From positions 1,488,001-1,552,000 of the forward strand of contig CAVPFL010000002.1 of the NCBI GenBank assembly GCA_963703745.1: a stretch of 64,000 bases of DNA, in the 5' to 3' direction. A model generated the notes under the pieces. The model was not told the DNA's origin, searched no databases, and was given only the letters and a program-made list of their open reading frames with translations. Positions 9,224-17,952 of this stretch are shown here, piece after piece; the first letter of the stretch is position 1, and each line of letters opens with the position of its first letter. The stretch is from AP-15 sp963703745. Its GTDB lineage: Bacteria; Pseudomonadota; Alphaproteobacteria; ATCC43930; CGMCC-115725. A program made the translations under genes and the position numbers.

Positions 9224-10429
9224 CTAGGCGCTCAGCGCGCGGCAGGCGCGGTCGATGCGCGCGCACGCCTCGCGCAACACTTCGGTCGAGGTCGCGTACG
9301 AGACGCGGAAATGCGGCGACAGCCCGAAGGCGGCTCCGTGCACGACCGCGACCCCCGTCTCCTCGAGCAAGTAGCGGACAAAATCCTCGTCGTTTTCGAT
9401 CGGCGTTCCCGCCGCGGTGCGCTTGCCGATGACACCGGCGCAGGACGGATAGACATAGAACGCTCCCTCGGGCCGCGGGCAGAACAGGCCGGGTATCCGG
9501 TTGAGCTTGTCGACGACGAGGTCACGCCGCTCTTTAAAGCTGCGGTTGTGGACCGGGATGAAATCCTGTGGGCCAGTCAGCGCCTCGATCGCCGCCGCCT
9601 GGCTGATCGAGCACGGATTGGCGGTCGAGTTGGACTGGATCGCTCCCATCGCCTTGATCAGCTGTTTCGGCCCGCCGGCATAGCCGATGCGCCAGCCGGT
9701 CATGCAATAAGCTTTCGACACACCGTTGACGGTCAGCGTCCGCTCGTAGAGGCGCGGCTCGACCTGGGCGATCGTCCTGTACTCGAAATCGTCGTAGACG
9801 AGATGCTCGTACATGTCGTCGGTCATGATCCAGACCTGCGGATGGCGCAGCAGCACCTCGGCGACAGCCCGCAGATCAGCCTCGGAATAAGCGGCGCCGG
9901 TCGGGTTCGACGGCGAGTTCAGGATCAACCATTTGGTGCGCGGCGTGATCGCCGCTTCGAGGTCCTCGGGCCGCAACCTGAAGCCGTTGTTCTGCGGGCA
10001 CGCGACCGGCACCGGGGTGCCGTCGCAGAGCAGCACCATTTCCGGGTACGACACCCAGAACGGTGCGGGGATCACGACCTCGTCCCCCGGATTGACTGTG
10101 GCGACCAGCGCATTGTACAGCGCTTGCTTGCCGCCCGAGCTGATCGTGATTTGCGAGGTCTCGTAGTCGAGCCCGTTCTCGCGCTTGAACTTGCCGCAAA
10201 CCGCCCGCTTCAGCTCGATCGACCCGTCGAACACGGTATACCGCGTCTCCCCGCGCCGCATCGCAGCGATCGCCGCCTCCTGGATATTGGGCGGCGTATC
10301 GAAATCGGGCTCGCCGACGGACAGGCTGATGATGTCGCGTCCGGCCGCCTTCAACTCGGTGGCGAGTGCGGTCATCGCCATGGTCGGCGAGGGTTTGACG
10401 CGGGCGAGGCGGTCGGCGAGAAACGGCAT
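9224..10429 (-). CDS. Class I/II pyridoxal-phosphate aminotransferase (aspartate aminotransferase type)
   Basis: A 401-residue fold-type I transaminase of the AspC/AatA Ib subgroup, moving amino groups between aspartate or a related amino acid and 2-oxoglutarate. Visible features are the VGEPDFDTP N-terminal signature (38-46), NSPSNPTGA (171-179) and the PLP lysine in NGVSKAYCMTGWRIGYAGG (Lys239). The length is normal for the family. It is transcribed on the minus strand, upstream of the EF-G-like gene with about 160 bp between, so co-transcription is possible but not required. Exact substrate (aspartate, prephenate or aromatic) cannot be settled from sequence. Confidence 0.93.
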   Translation of the reverse strand: MPFLADRLARVKPSPTMAMTALATELKAAGRDIISLSVGEPDFDTPPNIQEAAIAAMRRGETRYTVFDGSIELKRAVCGKFKRENGLDYETSQITISSGGKQALYNALVATVNPGDEVVIPAPFWVSYPEMVLLCDGTPVPVACPQNNGFRLRPEDLEAAITPRTKWLILNSPSNPTGAAYSEADLRAVAEVLLRHPQVWIMTDDMYEHLVYDDFEYRTIAQVEPRLYERTLTVNGVSKAYCMTGWRIGYAGGPKQLIKAMGAIQSNSTANPCSISQAAAIEALTGPQDFIPVHNRSFKERRDLVVDKLNRIPGLFCPRPEGAFYVYPSCAGVIGKRTAAGTPIENDEDFVRYLLEETGVAVVHGAAFGLSPHFRVSYATSTEVLREACARIDRACRALSA

Positions 10430-10582
10430 AACGGGCCCGAGGTTCTATAAGGACGAAAGGACGAGCGTTTAAAGCTATACCCGAAGCTCGACGGTGTGAA
10501 GCCGCTTCCCGCGATCGTGGCTTTATTGATCCCAACCGGTTGGGTCCGATACGATCGGCTACGAATTACAAGGGAGCGAGAC

Positions 10583-10801
10583 ATGAACAAGTTCAGCTGC
10601 ACCAGATCGCTAGGCGAGGAAATCTATTACGCGACGTTAATCGCTGAGAATGAACAACAAGCAAGGGAAATGGCGGCTGATGAGACCAACAAGAAATTTT
10701 CAAGAAGTGGTGGCCGCCTCAGAGAATGGAGCGTAAGGGTTCTCGAATCAAATGTCGACGGCCCAGCCCGCATTATCGACTGCGGGTACCGCGAAGCGTG
10801 A
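10583..10801 (+). CDS. Small hypothetical protein
   Basis: A 72-residue ORF starting MNKFSCTRSLGEEIYYATLI, preceded at 10571-10580 by AGGGAGCGAG, a plausible Shine-Dalgarno sequence two bases before the start region. The product is charged (many Glu/Arg/Lys) and has no signal peptide or membrane segment. The middle (AENEQQAREMAADETNKKF) would form a helix. I do not recognise the family. Codon use is less GC-rich than the flanking genes. It is divergent from the aminotransferase at 10429, with about 150 bp between them. Confidence 0.6.
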   Translation: MNKFSCTRSLGEEIYYATLIAENEQQAREMAADETNKKFSRSGGRLREWSVRVLESNVDGPARIIDCGYREA

Positions 10802-11241
10802 CCTTTGCGCCGATTATCCGATTGCGAGTTGGCGGTCGCATCCGTCCAAACCGGGAATAATTATTCGATTCGCGACGCCAATCCGTGGAGGTTCAGCGCG
10901 GCTGGTTACGAGCCCGGCACTTGGGGCTGGCTGCAGTCTGTATTTCCCGGCGCTGACTTACGCCTCTTCCGAGGCAGGCCGCTCTCGCATGATTCCGACA
11001 ATCTTAAAATTGCCTAATTCACACGGCATACTTCCGATCGATCAGCGGAAGCGCAATCCGGTTTACGACAAGTCGTGCAACTTGAAGAAGAAATTTTGCT
11101 GCAGATTTGCTGCAGGCGTAGCTACGTGCAACATTCTACTCAACTATATATTGTAGCTTAGCCGGTTCAGGGAGCCGGCCTGGCATAGTTTCCGTCGCCG
11201 ATATCGCGGCATCGCCTCGCCTGTCCTATATACCATCGACA
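10802..11241. other. 440-bp AT-richer intergenic stretch upstream of uvrB
   Basis: I see no convincing gene here. A short plus frame (10805-11017) lacks a ribosome-binding site and family features. The stretch has noticeable short direct repeats: TTTGCTGCAG twice near 11097-11115 and CGTGCAAC twice near 11074 and 11125. It also has a GTAGCTAC palindrome near 11117. No GTTC-N7-GTTC alphaproteobacterial LexA box was seen in the last 90 bp before uvrB, although an SOS site would be expected to lie there. Confidence 0.4.
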
Positions 11242-13482
11242 GTGCTGCTTACGGTGTCCGATATGAAGTCGGCTGACGCCCTGGATTTGATCACGATGCT
11301 GCCGCTGATGGCCGCCGAGCGCCCGCAGAGAGATATCGGCAGGCCGTTCCAGCTCCAGTCCGAGTTTCAGCCGGCCGGCGATCAGCCGCAGGCGATCGAC
11401 GAGTTGTGCCGGGGAATCGGCGACGGCGAGCGCGACCAAGTGCTGCTCGGCGTTACCGGCTCGGGCAAGACCTTTACGATGGCGCATGTCATCGAGCGTA
11501 CTCGCCGTCCGGCGATCATTCTCGCGCCGAACAAGACGCTGGCCGCGCAGCTCTACGGCGAGATGAAGAGCTTCTTCCCGGAGAACGCGGTCGAATACTT
11601 CGTCTCATATTATGACTATTATCAACCCGAGGCCTATGTCCCGCGTACCGATACCTATGTCGAAAAAGAATCTTCGCTCAACGAGCAGATCGACCGGATG
11701 CGGCACTCTGCGACTCGGGCGATCCTCGAGCGGCGCGACGTCGTCGTTGTCGCTTCGGTCTCCTGCATTTACGGCATCGGCTCGGTCGAGACCTATTCGC
11801 AGATGACCTTGTCGCTCGCCAAGGGCGATCGGATCAACCGCACCCAGCTGCTCGCCCGATTCGTCGAATTGCAGTATCGCCGCAACGACCACAATTTCTT
11901 TCGCGGCTCGTTCCGGGTGCGTGGTGACACGATCGAGCTGTTTCCGGCGCATTATGAAGACCGCGCCTGGCGCATCTCGCTGTTCGGGGATGAGGTCGAG
12001 GCAATTCACGAGATCGACCCGTTGACCGGAGAGAAGACCGCCACGTTGAATTCGGTCAAGATCTACGCCAACAGTCACTACGTCACGCCGCGCCCGACCC
12101 TGCTGCAGGCGATCGAGCAGATCAAGCGCGACCTGAAGATCCGCCTCGACGAACTCTTTACCGAAGGAAAACTGCTCGAGGCGCAGCGGCTCGAGCAGCG
12201 CACCAAGTACGATCTCGAAATGATCGAGGCAACCGGTAGCTGCGCGGGGATCGAGAACTATTCGCGCTATCTGACTGGCCGCAAGCCGGGTGAGCCGCCG
12301 CCAACCTTTTTCGAGTACATGCCGCGCGATGCCCTGGTGTTCGTCGACGAGTGCCATGTCACCGTGCCCCAGCTCGGCGGGATGTTCCGCGGCGACTGGA
12401 TGCGCAAGTCGACATTAGCTGAATACGGTTTCCGGCTGCCATCGTGCACCGATAACCGGCCGCTCAAATTCGAGGAATGGGAGGCGATGCGCGGTCAGAC
12501 GATCTTCGTTTCGGCCACCCCTGGACCCTGGGAGATGCAGCGCGTCGGCGGGGTCTTCGTCGAGCAGATCGTGCGCCCCACCGGCCTCGTCGACCCGCCC
12601 TGCATCATTCGACCGGTCGAGAACCAGGTCGACGATCTGATGGCGGAATGCCGGGAGGCGGCGGCCGGCGGCCATCGGGTCATGGTCACCACTCTGACGA
12701 AGAGAATGGCGGAAGCGCTGACCGAATACCTGCACGAGGCCGGGCTGCGCGTGCGCTATCTGCATTCCGACGTCGACACGCTCGAGCGCATCGAGATCAT
12801 CCGCGACCTACGCCTCGGCGTGTTCGACGTGCTGATCGGGATCAACCTGCTGCGCGAAGGGCTCGACATCCCGGAATGCGCTCTGATGGCTGTACTCGAC
12901 GCCGATAAGGAGGGTTATCTGCGCTCGCGGACTTCTCTGATTCAGACGATTGGGCGGGCGGCGCGGCACATCGACGGCCGGGCGATCCTCTATGCCGACC
13001 GGATGACGGACAGCCTCAAGGCTGCGATCGACGAGACCAACCGCCGGCGCGAAAAGCAGCAGGCCTACAACGCGGCCCACGGGATCACGCCGGAGAGCGT
13101 CCGGCGCGGCATCGCCGACATCCTCGAGAGCGTATACGAGCGCGATCATGTGACCTTCGGTCTGTCCGAGGGCGAAGCAGCCCATTATCAAGGGGCGGAT
13201 CTCAAGACCGTCGTCGCCGATCTCGAAAAGCGAATGCGCGAGGCTGCCGCGGATCTCGAATTCGAGCAGGCAGCGAGGCTGCGCGATGAGATCCGCCGGC
13301 TCGAGCAGATCGATCTCGGCCTCCCCGTCGAGCCTACTGGCAGGGTGGCGGCTGGGGTAAGAAGGTCCGAGGTCCCGCGCGGTCGATCGATAGCCGGACG
13401 CGCCGGAGTTTCGGCCCGCGACGTGGTTCGGGCCAAGATGCGGGCGCGGAAGGAACAAAGGGGGCGCCGTGCCCGCCGGTGA
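11242..13482 (+). CDS. uvrB: UvrABC system protein B (excinuclease subunit B)
   Basis: A 746-residue DNA-repair helicase that loads onto damaged DNA with UvrA and then recruits UvrC. The Walker A motif GVTGSGKT is at 70-77. The beta-hairpin block YYDYYQPEAYVP, the VFVDECHVTVPQLGGMF Walker B region and the ELSEGLD-like helicase motif (LLREGLDIPE) are all present. The C-terminal UVR domain (KRMREAAADLEFEQAARLRD) that binds UvrC is intact. The start is uncertain: ATGs at 11263 or 11296 would remove a short non-conserved leader. Its stop overlaps the next gene by 14 bp, giving a repair operon with uvrC downstream. Confidence 0.97.
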   Translation: MLLTVSDMKSADALDLITMLPLMAAERPQRDIGRPFQLQSEFQPAGDQPQAIDELCRGIGDGERDQVLLGVTGSGKTFTMAHVIERTRRPAIILAPNKTLAAQLYGEMKSFFPENAVEYFVSYYDYYQPEAYVPRTDTYVEKESSLNEQIDRMRHSATRAILERRDVVVVASVSCIYGIGSVETYSQMTLSLAKGDRINRTQLLARFVELQYRRNDHNFFRGSFRVRGDTIELFPAHYEDRAWRISLFGDEVEAIHEIDPLTGEKTATLNSVKIYANSHYVTPRPTLLQAIEQIKRDLKIRLDELFTEGKLLEAQRLEQRTKYDLEMIEATGSCAGIENYSRYLTGRKPGEPPPTFFEYMPRDALVFVDECHVTVPQLGGMFRGDWMRKSTLAEYGFRLPSCTDNRPLKFEEWEAMRGQTIFVSATPGPWEMQRVGGVFVEQIVRPTGLVDPPCIIRPVENQVDDLMAECREAAAGGHRVMVTTLTKRMAEALTEYLHEAGLRVRYLHSDVDTLERIEIIRDLRLGVFDVLIGINLLREGLDIPECALMAVLDADKEGYLRSRTSLIQTIGRAARHIDGRAILYADRMTDSLKAAIDETNRRREKQQAYNAAHGITPESVRRGIADILESVYERDHVTFGLSEGEAAHYQGADLKTVVADLEKRMREAAADLEFEQAARLRDEIRRLEQIDLGLPVEPTGRVAAGVRRSEVPRGRSIAGRAGVSARDVVRAKMRARKEQRGRRARR

Positions 13483-14284
13483 GCTCGATGCGGCCGACAC
13501 GCCCACCGGGGCGATCCCGCTTCCCCCGGTTCCCAAAGCGGCGCTAGTGACCGGAGGCGCCCAGCGGATCGGCCAAGCCCTCGTTTTGGCCCTCGCCGAG
13601 GACGGCTTTGCTGTCGCGGTTCACCACCGCCGTTCGGGCGCTGCAGCCGAGAAATTAGTCGACGTGATCCGCAGCAAGGGTGGCACCGCGGTCGCCTTCT
13701 CTGCCGATCTCGGCGACGAAGGGGAGGTCAAAACGTTGCTGCCGCGCGCCGAACACGCGCTCGGGCCAATTGGCTGCCTAGTCAATAACGCCGGCGTCTT
13801 TGCCAGCGATACGGTTGAGACCGCCACGCGGGCAAGCTGGGATTTGCATGTCGCGGTCAATCTGCGAGCGCCGTTCGTGCTGATCCAGGATTTCGCGACG
13901 AGACTGCCGAAGAGCGCGGGCGGTATCGTCGTGAACCTGTTGGACCAGCGGGTGTGGTCCCTTACCCCCTATTTCGTGTCCTACACCCTGTCAAAGGCCG
14001 GATTGTGGACCTTGACCCAGACGATGGCACTTGCCTTGGCACCGCGCATCCGGGTGAACGGCATCGGACCCGGTCCGGCATTGCCGAGCGCGCGGCAGAG
14101 CGCGGAGGAATTCGCCAGGCAATGCGCTACAACGCCGTTGTGCCGTGGGACCAGCCCACAGGAGATTGCGACGGCGCTGCGCTTTATCCTCTCGGCGCCG
14201 GCGATGACCGGACAGATGATCGCCCTCGACGGCGGGCAGCATCTCGGATGGGCACAGCCGCAACGATCGCCGATCGTCGAATAG
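13469..14284 (+). CDS. SDR-family oxidoreductase, pteridine reductase-like
   Basis: A 271-residue short-chain dehydrogenase starting at GTG inside the uvrB 3' end (14-bp overlap, so probably translationally coupled). The Rossmann motif is TGGAQRIG (28-35) and NNAG is at 106-109. Instead of the usual catalytic Ser, the site reads Asp159, then Tyr172 and Lys176 in YTLSK. An Asp at exactly 13 residues before Tyr is the arrangement I know from PTR1/FolM-type pterin reductases. Reduction of a dihydropterin such as dihydromonapterin or dihydrofolate is therefore the best guess. The substrate is inferred, not shown. Confidence 0.85.
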   Translation: MPAGELDAADTPTGAIPLPPVPKAALVTGGAQRIGQALVLALAEDGFAVAVHHRRSGAAAEKLVDVIRSKGGTAVAFSADLGDEGEVKTLLPRAEHALGPIGCLVNNAGVFASDTVETATRASWDLHVAVNLRAPFVLIQDFATRLPKSAGGIVVNLLDQRVWSLTPYFVSYTLSKAGLWTLTQTMALALAPRIRVNGIGPGPALPSARQSAEEFARQCATTPLCRGTSPQEIATALRFILSAPAMTGQMIALDGGQHLGWAQPQRSPIVE

Positions 14285-14610
14285 GGCTCGGGCTGTGCGG
14301 AAATGGGATGCTCTGAACGCCGGTGCTAAGCCGAGGATTCGCCTCGACTCTTGGCAGCTGATCCGAATGGTCGGCAAATTGTTCACAGGCAATATGACGG
14401 TGGTGCGACAGTACGCCGGACGACCCGTTCACGGGATTGTCCGGAAAAAATTAACCATTAGATCAGAAAGGCTTATTGAATCAGTGAGTTAAGATATTGC
14501 CTAGAATTTGAGCAAAATGTCAAAAGGTTGACGGCAGCTGTAATCTCGGGTCACTCGTTCTAACTTTTGCACAAAGTTATCCACCGACTTCGTGGATATA
14601 TGGAATCGCG
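14285..14610. other. 326-bp leader region upstream of uvrC
   Basis: No gene seen. The last 110 bp are AT-rich and carry two adjacent perfect inverted repeats (listed separately). A sequence TTATCCACC at 14577-14585 differs from the consensus DnaA box at only the last base. The gap breaks what would otherwise be a continuous uvrB-SDR-uvrC operon, so uvrC may have its own promoter here. Confidence 0.45.
14561..14598 (+). promoter_or_regulatory. Two abutting perfect inverted repeats before uvrC
   Basis: TAACTTT (14561-14567) pairs with AAAGTTA (14573-14579) across a TGCAC loop. TATCCAC (14578-14584) pairs with GTGGATA (14592-14598) across a seven-base loop. The second ends 12 bases before the uvrC ATG at 14611, in the position of the ribosome-binding site, and no clear Shine-Dalgarno sequence is visible outside it. 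The arms overlap by two bases, so the two hairpins would compete slightly. They could be protein-binding operators or an RNA structure limiting uvrC translation. Function is inference. Confidence 0.5.
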
Positions 14611-16740
14611 ATGGCGTCTCAACCAGTTGACGATCCAATGACGGTGCTGGTGGACGAAATTTTGACGGAAAACGGAGTGGAAGCGCCCTCGGCACGACGC
14701 CCTGTACGGCGAAGCAAGGTGCCGCCGATGGACCCCCGCCGCGCTCCGGGGGCCATTGCCGGTTCTCCGCAGGCGGCGGAAGGAAAGGATGTGCTGCGGG
14801 CTGACCATCCCGCCCCGGTCCAAGCACCGCCGAGAGGGATCGCTGCCGGTACTGCTGTGATCCGCGAGGCACTTAGGACGATGCCATCGCAGCCTGGTGT
14901 CTATCGCATGCTCGACCGCAGGGGCGACGGACTCTATGTCGGCAAGGCGCGCAATCTGAAAAGTCGGGTTCAGAACTACGCTCATCCGGTCGGGCTGTCG
15001 AACCGGCTCCGGCGCATGATTGCCGAAACCGCCGCGATCGAGGTTGTGGTCACCCACACCGAGGCGGAAGCGCTGTTGCTCGAATGCAACATGATCAAGC
15101 GGCTAATGCCCCGGTACAACGTATTGTTGCGGGACGACAAGTCGTTCCCCTTCATTCATCTCAGTGCTGGTCATGACTTTCCGCAGCTCACAAAATACCG
15201 CGGGGCGCGAACCCAGGGAGGCAGCTATTTCGGCCCATTCGCCTCGGCGGGAGCTGTCAATCGTACCCTGGTAACGCTGCAAAAGGCATTCTTGTTGCGA
15301 TCCTGCAGCGACAGCATTTTTTCGGCTCGAACGCGTCCCTGCCTTCTGCATCAAATCAAACGATGCAGCGCCCCTTGCGTGGGCCGCATCAGCCGGGAGG
15401 ACTACGCTGCGTTGATGGACCAAGCGTGTGTCTTCCTTGCCGGCCGCGGCGACGATGTACAGCGACGGTTAGCTGCCGAGATGCAGGATGCGGCCAACAT
15501 ACTCGATTTCGAAGCGGCGGCTCTGATCCGGGATCGCATCCGAGCCTTGTCACTTGTCCAAGGGCATCAAGAGATCCACGTGCCAGGGGTCGTCGATGCG
15601 GACGTGATTGCCGCGCATCAGGCCGGCGGACAGACTTGTGTGCAGGTTTTCTTCTTCCGCGGTGGCCAGAATTGGGGCAACCGGGCCTATTTCCCGAGCC
15701 ATGACCGCCAGCTATCCGTCAAGGAGGTGCTGACTTCATTCGTCGGCCAATTCTATGACAATCGTGCAAAACCCCCTCTCGTTTTGCTCAGTGATCAGTT
15801 GGTCGAACAGGAGCTGGTGGAGGAGGCTCTGTCGCTCCAGGGCGAGCGCGTGATCCTTTCGGTGCCGCTGCGGGGCGATAAGAGAAAGCTCGTCGCGCGC
15901 ATCCAAGATACAGCGCGCGAGGCGCTCGGCCGCCGCCTCTCCGAGAGCGCGTCGCAACGCCAACTGCTCGACGGCGTTGCCGCCGCCTTCGGCCTCGACG
16001 GTGCGCTTAACCGCATTGAGGTCTATGACAACAGCCATATCCAGGGCACGAATGCGGTCGGCGCGATGATCGTGGCCGGCCCAGAAGGGTTCGTCAAGAA
16101 CGCCTACCGGAAGTTTACGATCCGCGGTCTCGCTCTAGCGCCGGCTGTCTCTACTGCGGCGCCCCCTCGCATGGCGCCGGACGCGGATGAGGTCAGAGCT
16201 GGCGGCGACGATTACGCGATGATGCACGAGGTGCTGAAACGCCGCTTCGCCCGAGCCCTTAAGGAAGATCCCGAACGCGATCGGGGTATCTGGCCTGATC
16301 TCGTGCTCATCGACGGCGGCCTAGGACAGCTTAATGTCGGACAGGGCGTCCTCGATGAGCTCGGCATTGACGATATCGCGATCGTCGCGATAGCCAAAGG
16401 GCCCGACCGCAACGCCGGGCGCGAGCGCTTCTTTCTACCCAGGCGAGCACCATTTTCGCTCGATCCACGAGACCCCGTGCTTTACTTTCTGCAGCGCCTG
16501 CGGGACGAGGCGCACCGCTTCGCGATTGGTACGCACCGTGCTAGGCGGACAAAGGCGCTCGGTCGCTCGCCGCTCGATGAGATTGCCGGGATCGGGGCGC
16601 GGCGCAAGCGGGCAATGTTGCACCATTTCGGTTCTGCGCGAGCGGTCGCCCGGGCCGGTCTTGGCGAGTTGGAGCGGGTTCCCGGCATTAGCAAAACCGT
16701 CGCGAAAAACGTTTATGATCATTTTCACGGCGATGGATAA
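14611..16740 (+). CDS. uvrC: UvrABC system protein C (excinuclease subunit C)
   Basis: A 709-residue nuclease that makes the 3' and 5' incisions around UvrB-bound lesions. The GIY-YIG domain starts near residue 92 (QPGVYRML...LYVGKARNLKSRVQNY). A UVR motif for UvrB contact lies around 285-315. The RNase H-like 5' nuclease domain contains IEVYDNSHIQGTNAVGAMI, and tandem helix-hairpin-helix elements close the protein (EIAGIGARRKRAML and VPGISKTVAKNVY). It is about 90 residues longer than typical at the N terminus. That extension is low in recognisable features, so the real start could be internal, although no better start with a good ribosome-binding site was evident. Confidence 0.96.
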   Translation: MASQPVDDPMTVLVDEILTENGVEAPSARRPVRRSKVPPMDPRRAPGAIAGSPQAAEGKDVLRADHPAPVQAPPRGIAAGTAVIREALRTMPSQPGVYRMLDRRGDGLYVGKARNLKSRVQNYAHPVGLSNRLRRMIAETAAIEVVVTHTEAEALLLECNMIKRLMPRYNVLLRDDKSFPFIHLSAGHDFPQLTKYRGARTQGGSYFGPFASAGAVNRTLVTLQKAFLLRSCSDSIFSARTRPCLLHQIKRCSAPCVGRISREDYAALMDQACVFLAGRGDDVQRRLAAEMQDAANILDFEAAALIRDRIRALSLVQGHQEIHVPGVVDADVIAAHQAGGQTCVQVFFFRGGQNWGNRAYFPSHDRQLSVKEVLTSFVGQFYDNRAKPPLVLLSDQLVEQELVEEALSLQGERVILSVPLRGDKRKLVARIQDTAREALGRRLSESASQRQLLDGVAAAFGLDGALNRIEVYDNSHIQGTNAVGAMIVAGPEGFVKNAYRKFTIRGLALAPAVSTAAPPRMAPDADEVRAGGDDYAMMHEVLKRRFARALKEDPERDRGIWPDLVLIDGGLGQLNVGQGVLDELGIDDIAIVAIAKGPDRNAGRERFFLPRRAPFSLDPRDPVLYFLQRLRDEAHRFAIGTHRARRTKALGRSPLDEIAGIGARRKRAMLHHFGSARAVARAGLGELERVPGISKTVAKNVYDHFHGDG

Positions 16741-16786
16741 GATACCCGCCGGCCTTGCTAGTCCTCGTTTCCGCCGGGAGTGATGC

Positions 16787-17386
16787 GTGCCGCTCACCAG
16801 CCTGCCCAACCTGCTGACCTTGTCGCGCATCCTCGTGATACCGATCGTGGTAGGGAGTTTCTATGTAGCGGGCGACTACGCCCGCTGGTTCGCCTGCGCA
16901 TTGTTCTCGGCGGCGGCAGTGACCGATTGGCTCGACGGACACATGGCGCGGCGTTGGCAGCAGCAATCAGAAATCGGTCGTTTTCTCGATCCGATCGCCG
17001 ACAAGCTATTGGTCTCGGCGACGCTGTTTATGCTGACCACATTCGGGCGGCTTTCGGCAGAGGCGGTGCTGCCGGCATTGGTGATCCTGTGTCGCGAAAT
17101 CCTGGTGTCCGGACTGCGCGAGTATCTCGCGGGTCTGCGCGTCGGCATGCCGGTCTCGCGGCTCGCCAAGTGGAAGACGGTGATCCAGATGGTCGCGATC
17201 GGCGTTCTGATCGTCGGCGATGCGGGCCCTGGATTTTTGCCGGTCGTTGCGATCGGGGAGACGCTGCTGTGGGTTGCGGCATCGCTTACTTTGGTGACCG
17301 GTTATGACTACCTGCAGGCCGGCTTCCGGCACATGGCTCGCCCTCCCGCGCCCACCCGATCGACCGCCGCAAATCGCGCCGTCTAG
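16787..17386 (+). CDS. pgsA: CDP-diacylglycerol--glycerol-3-phosphate 3-phosphatidyltransferase
   Basis: This 199-residue integral membrane enzyme makes phosphatidylglycerol phosphate, the first committed step to phosphatidylglycerol and cardiolipin. The CDP-alcohol phosphotransferase signature D-x-x-D-G-x-x-A-R-x8-G-x3-D-x3-D is complete in DWLDGHMARRWQQQ plus SEIGRFLDPIADK (about residues 45-75). Hydrophobic helices flank it and the C terminus is proline-rich. It follows uvrC after 46 bp. The uvrC-pgsA pairing is common in proteobacteria, and pgsA probably shares that transcript. Confidence 0.96.
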   Translation: MPLTSLPNLLTLSRILVIPIVVGSFYVAGDYARWFACALFSAAAVTDWLDGHMARRWQQQSEIGRFLDPIADKLLVSATLFMLTTFGRLSAEAVLPALVILCREILVSGLREYLAGLRVGMPVSRLAKWKTVIQMVAIGVLIVGDAGPGFLPVVAIGETLLWVAASLTLVTGYDYLQAGFRHMARPPAPTRSTAANRAV

Positions 17387-17442
17387 TCTAGGTTGCGGCA
17401 CCGGCGGCCAGCTCCCAAGTGATGCTGCAAGGATGGGCGGAA

Positions 17443-17952
17443 ATGCGGATTTTCGGCCTCGCCGGCTGGAGCGGAAGCGGCAAGACGACATTGATGACGG
17501 CGCTGATCCCAGAGCTCGTCTCTCGCGGCATCACCGTGTCGACGCTCAAACACGCTCACCACGCTTTCGACGTCGACCAGCCGGGCAAGGATTCCTGGCG
17601 GCATCGCCAGGCGGGGGCGGAGGAGGTGATGGTTTCCTCGCCAGCTCGCTGGGCGTTGATGCATGAGCTGCGCGGCGCGCCAGAACCTTCGTTTGAGGAA
17701 CTGGTGCGGCGAATGAGCCCGGTCGACCTCCTCCTCGTCGAGGGCTTCAAGCGGTATCCCCACCCGAAGATTGAGGTCTACCGCCCCTCGCTCGGAAAAC
17801 CTCTCTTGCATCCTGAGGATCCGTCGGTCGTCGCGATCGCTTCCGACGAGGCGCTGCCCGGACTTGCGCTGCCGTGGCTGCCGCTTTCCGACGCGGGTGC
17901 GATCGCCGACTTCATCCTCGGTCACGACGGATGTGAACAATGGCCCAGCTGA
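17443..17952 (+). CDS. mobB: Molybdopterin-guanine dinucleotide biosynthesis protein MobB
   Basis: A 169-residue GTP-binding adaptor for guanylylation of the molybdenum cofactor. The Walker A motif GWSGSGKTTL sits at about residues 6-15. STLKHAHHAFDVDQPGKDSW is the typical MobB segment, followed by LLLVEGFK. I start it at ATG 17443; the frame is open to 17419 but the extra eight residues are unlikely. The stop codon overlaps the moeA start by 13 bp, so the Mo-cofactor genes form one translationally coupled set. No mobA is adjacent. Confidence 0.94.
   Translation: MRIFGLAGWSGSGKTTLMTALIPELVSRGITVSTLKHAHHAFDVDQPGKDSWRHRQAGAEEVMVSSPARWALMHELRGAPEPSFEELVRRMSPVDLLLVEGFKRYPHPKIEVYRPSLGKPLLHPEDPSVVAIASDEALPGLALPWLPLSDAGAIADFILGHDGCEQWPS

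Noticed and set aside
11150..11241. SOS (LexA) box before uvrB
   Set aside because: No GTTC-N7-GTTC or close variant was found by eye in the 90 bp upstream of the start.
14577..14585. Possible DnaA box and replication origin near uvrC
   Set aside because: Only one near-match (last base differs). No cluster of boxes, no dnaA/dnaN or parAB genes and no long AT-rich unwinding region.
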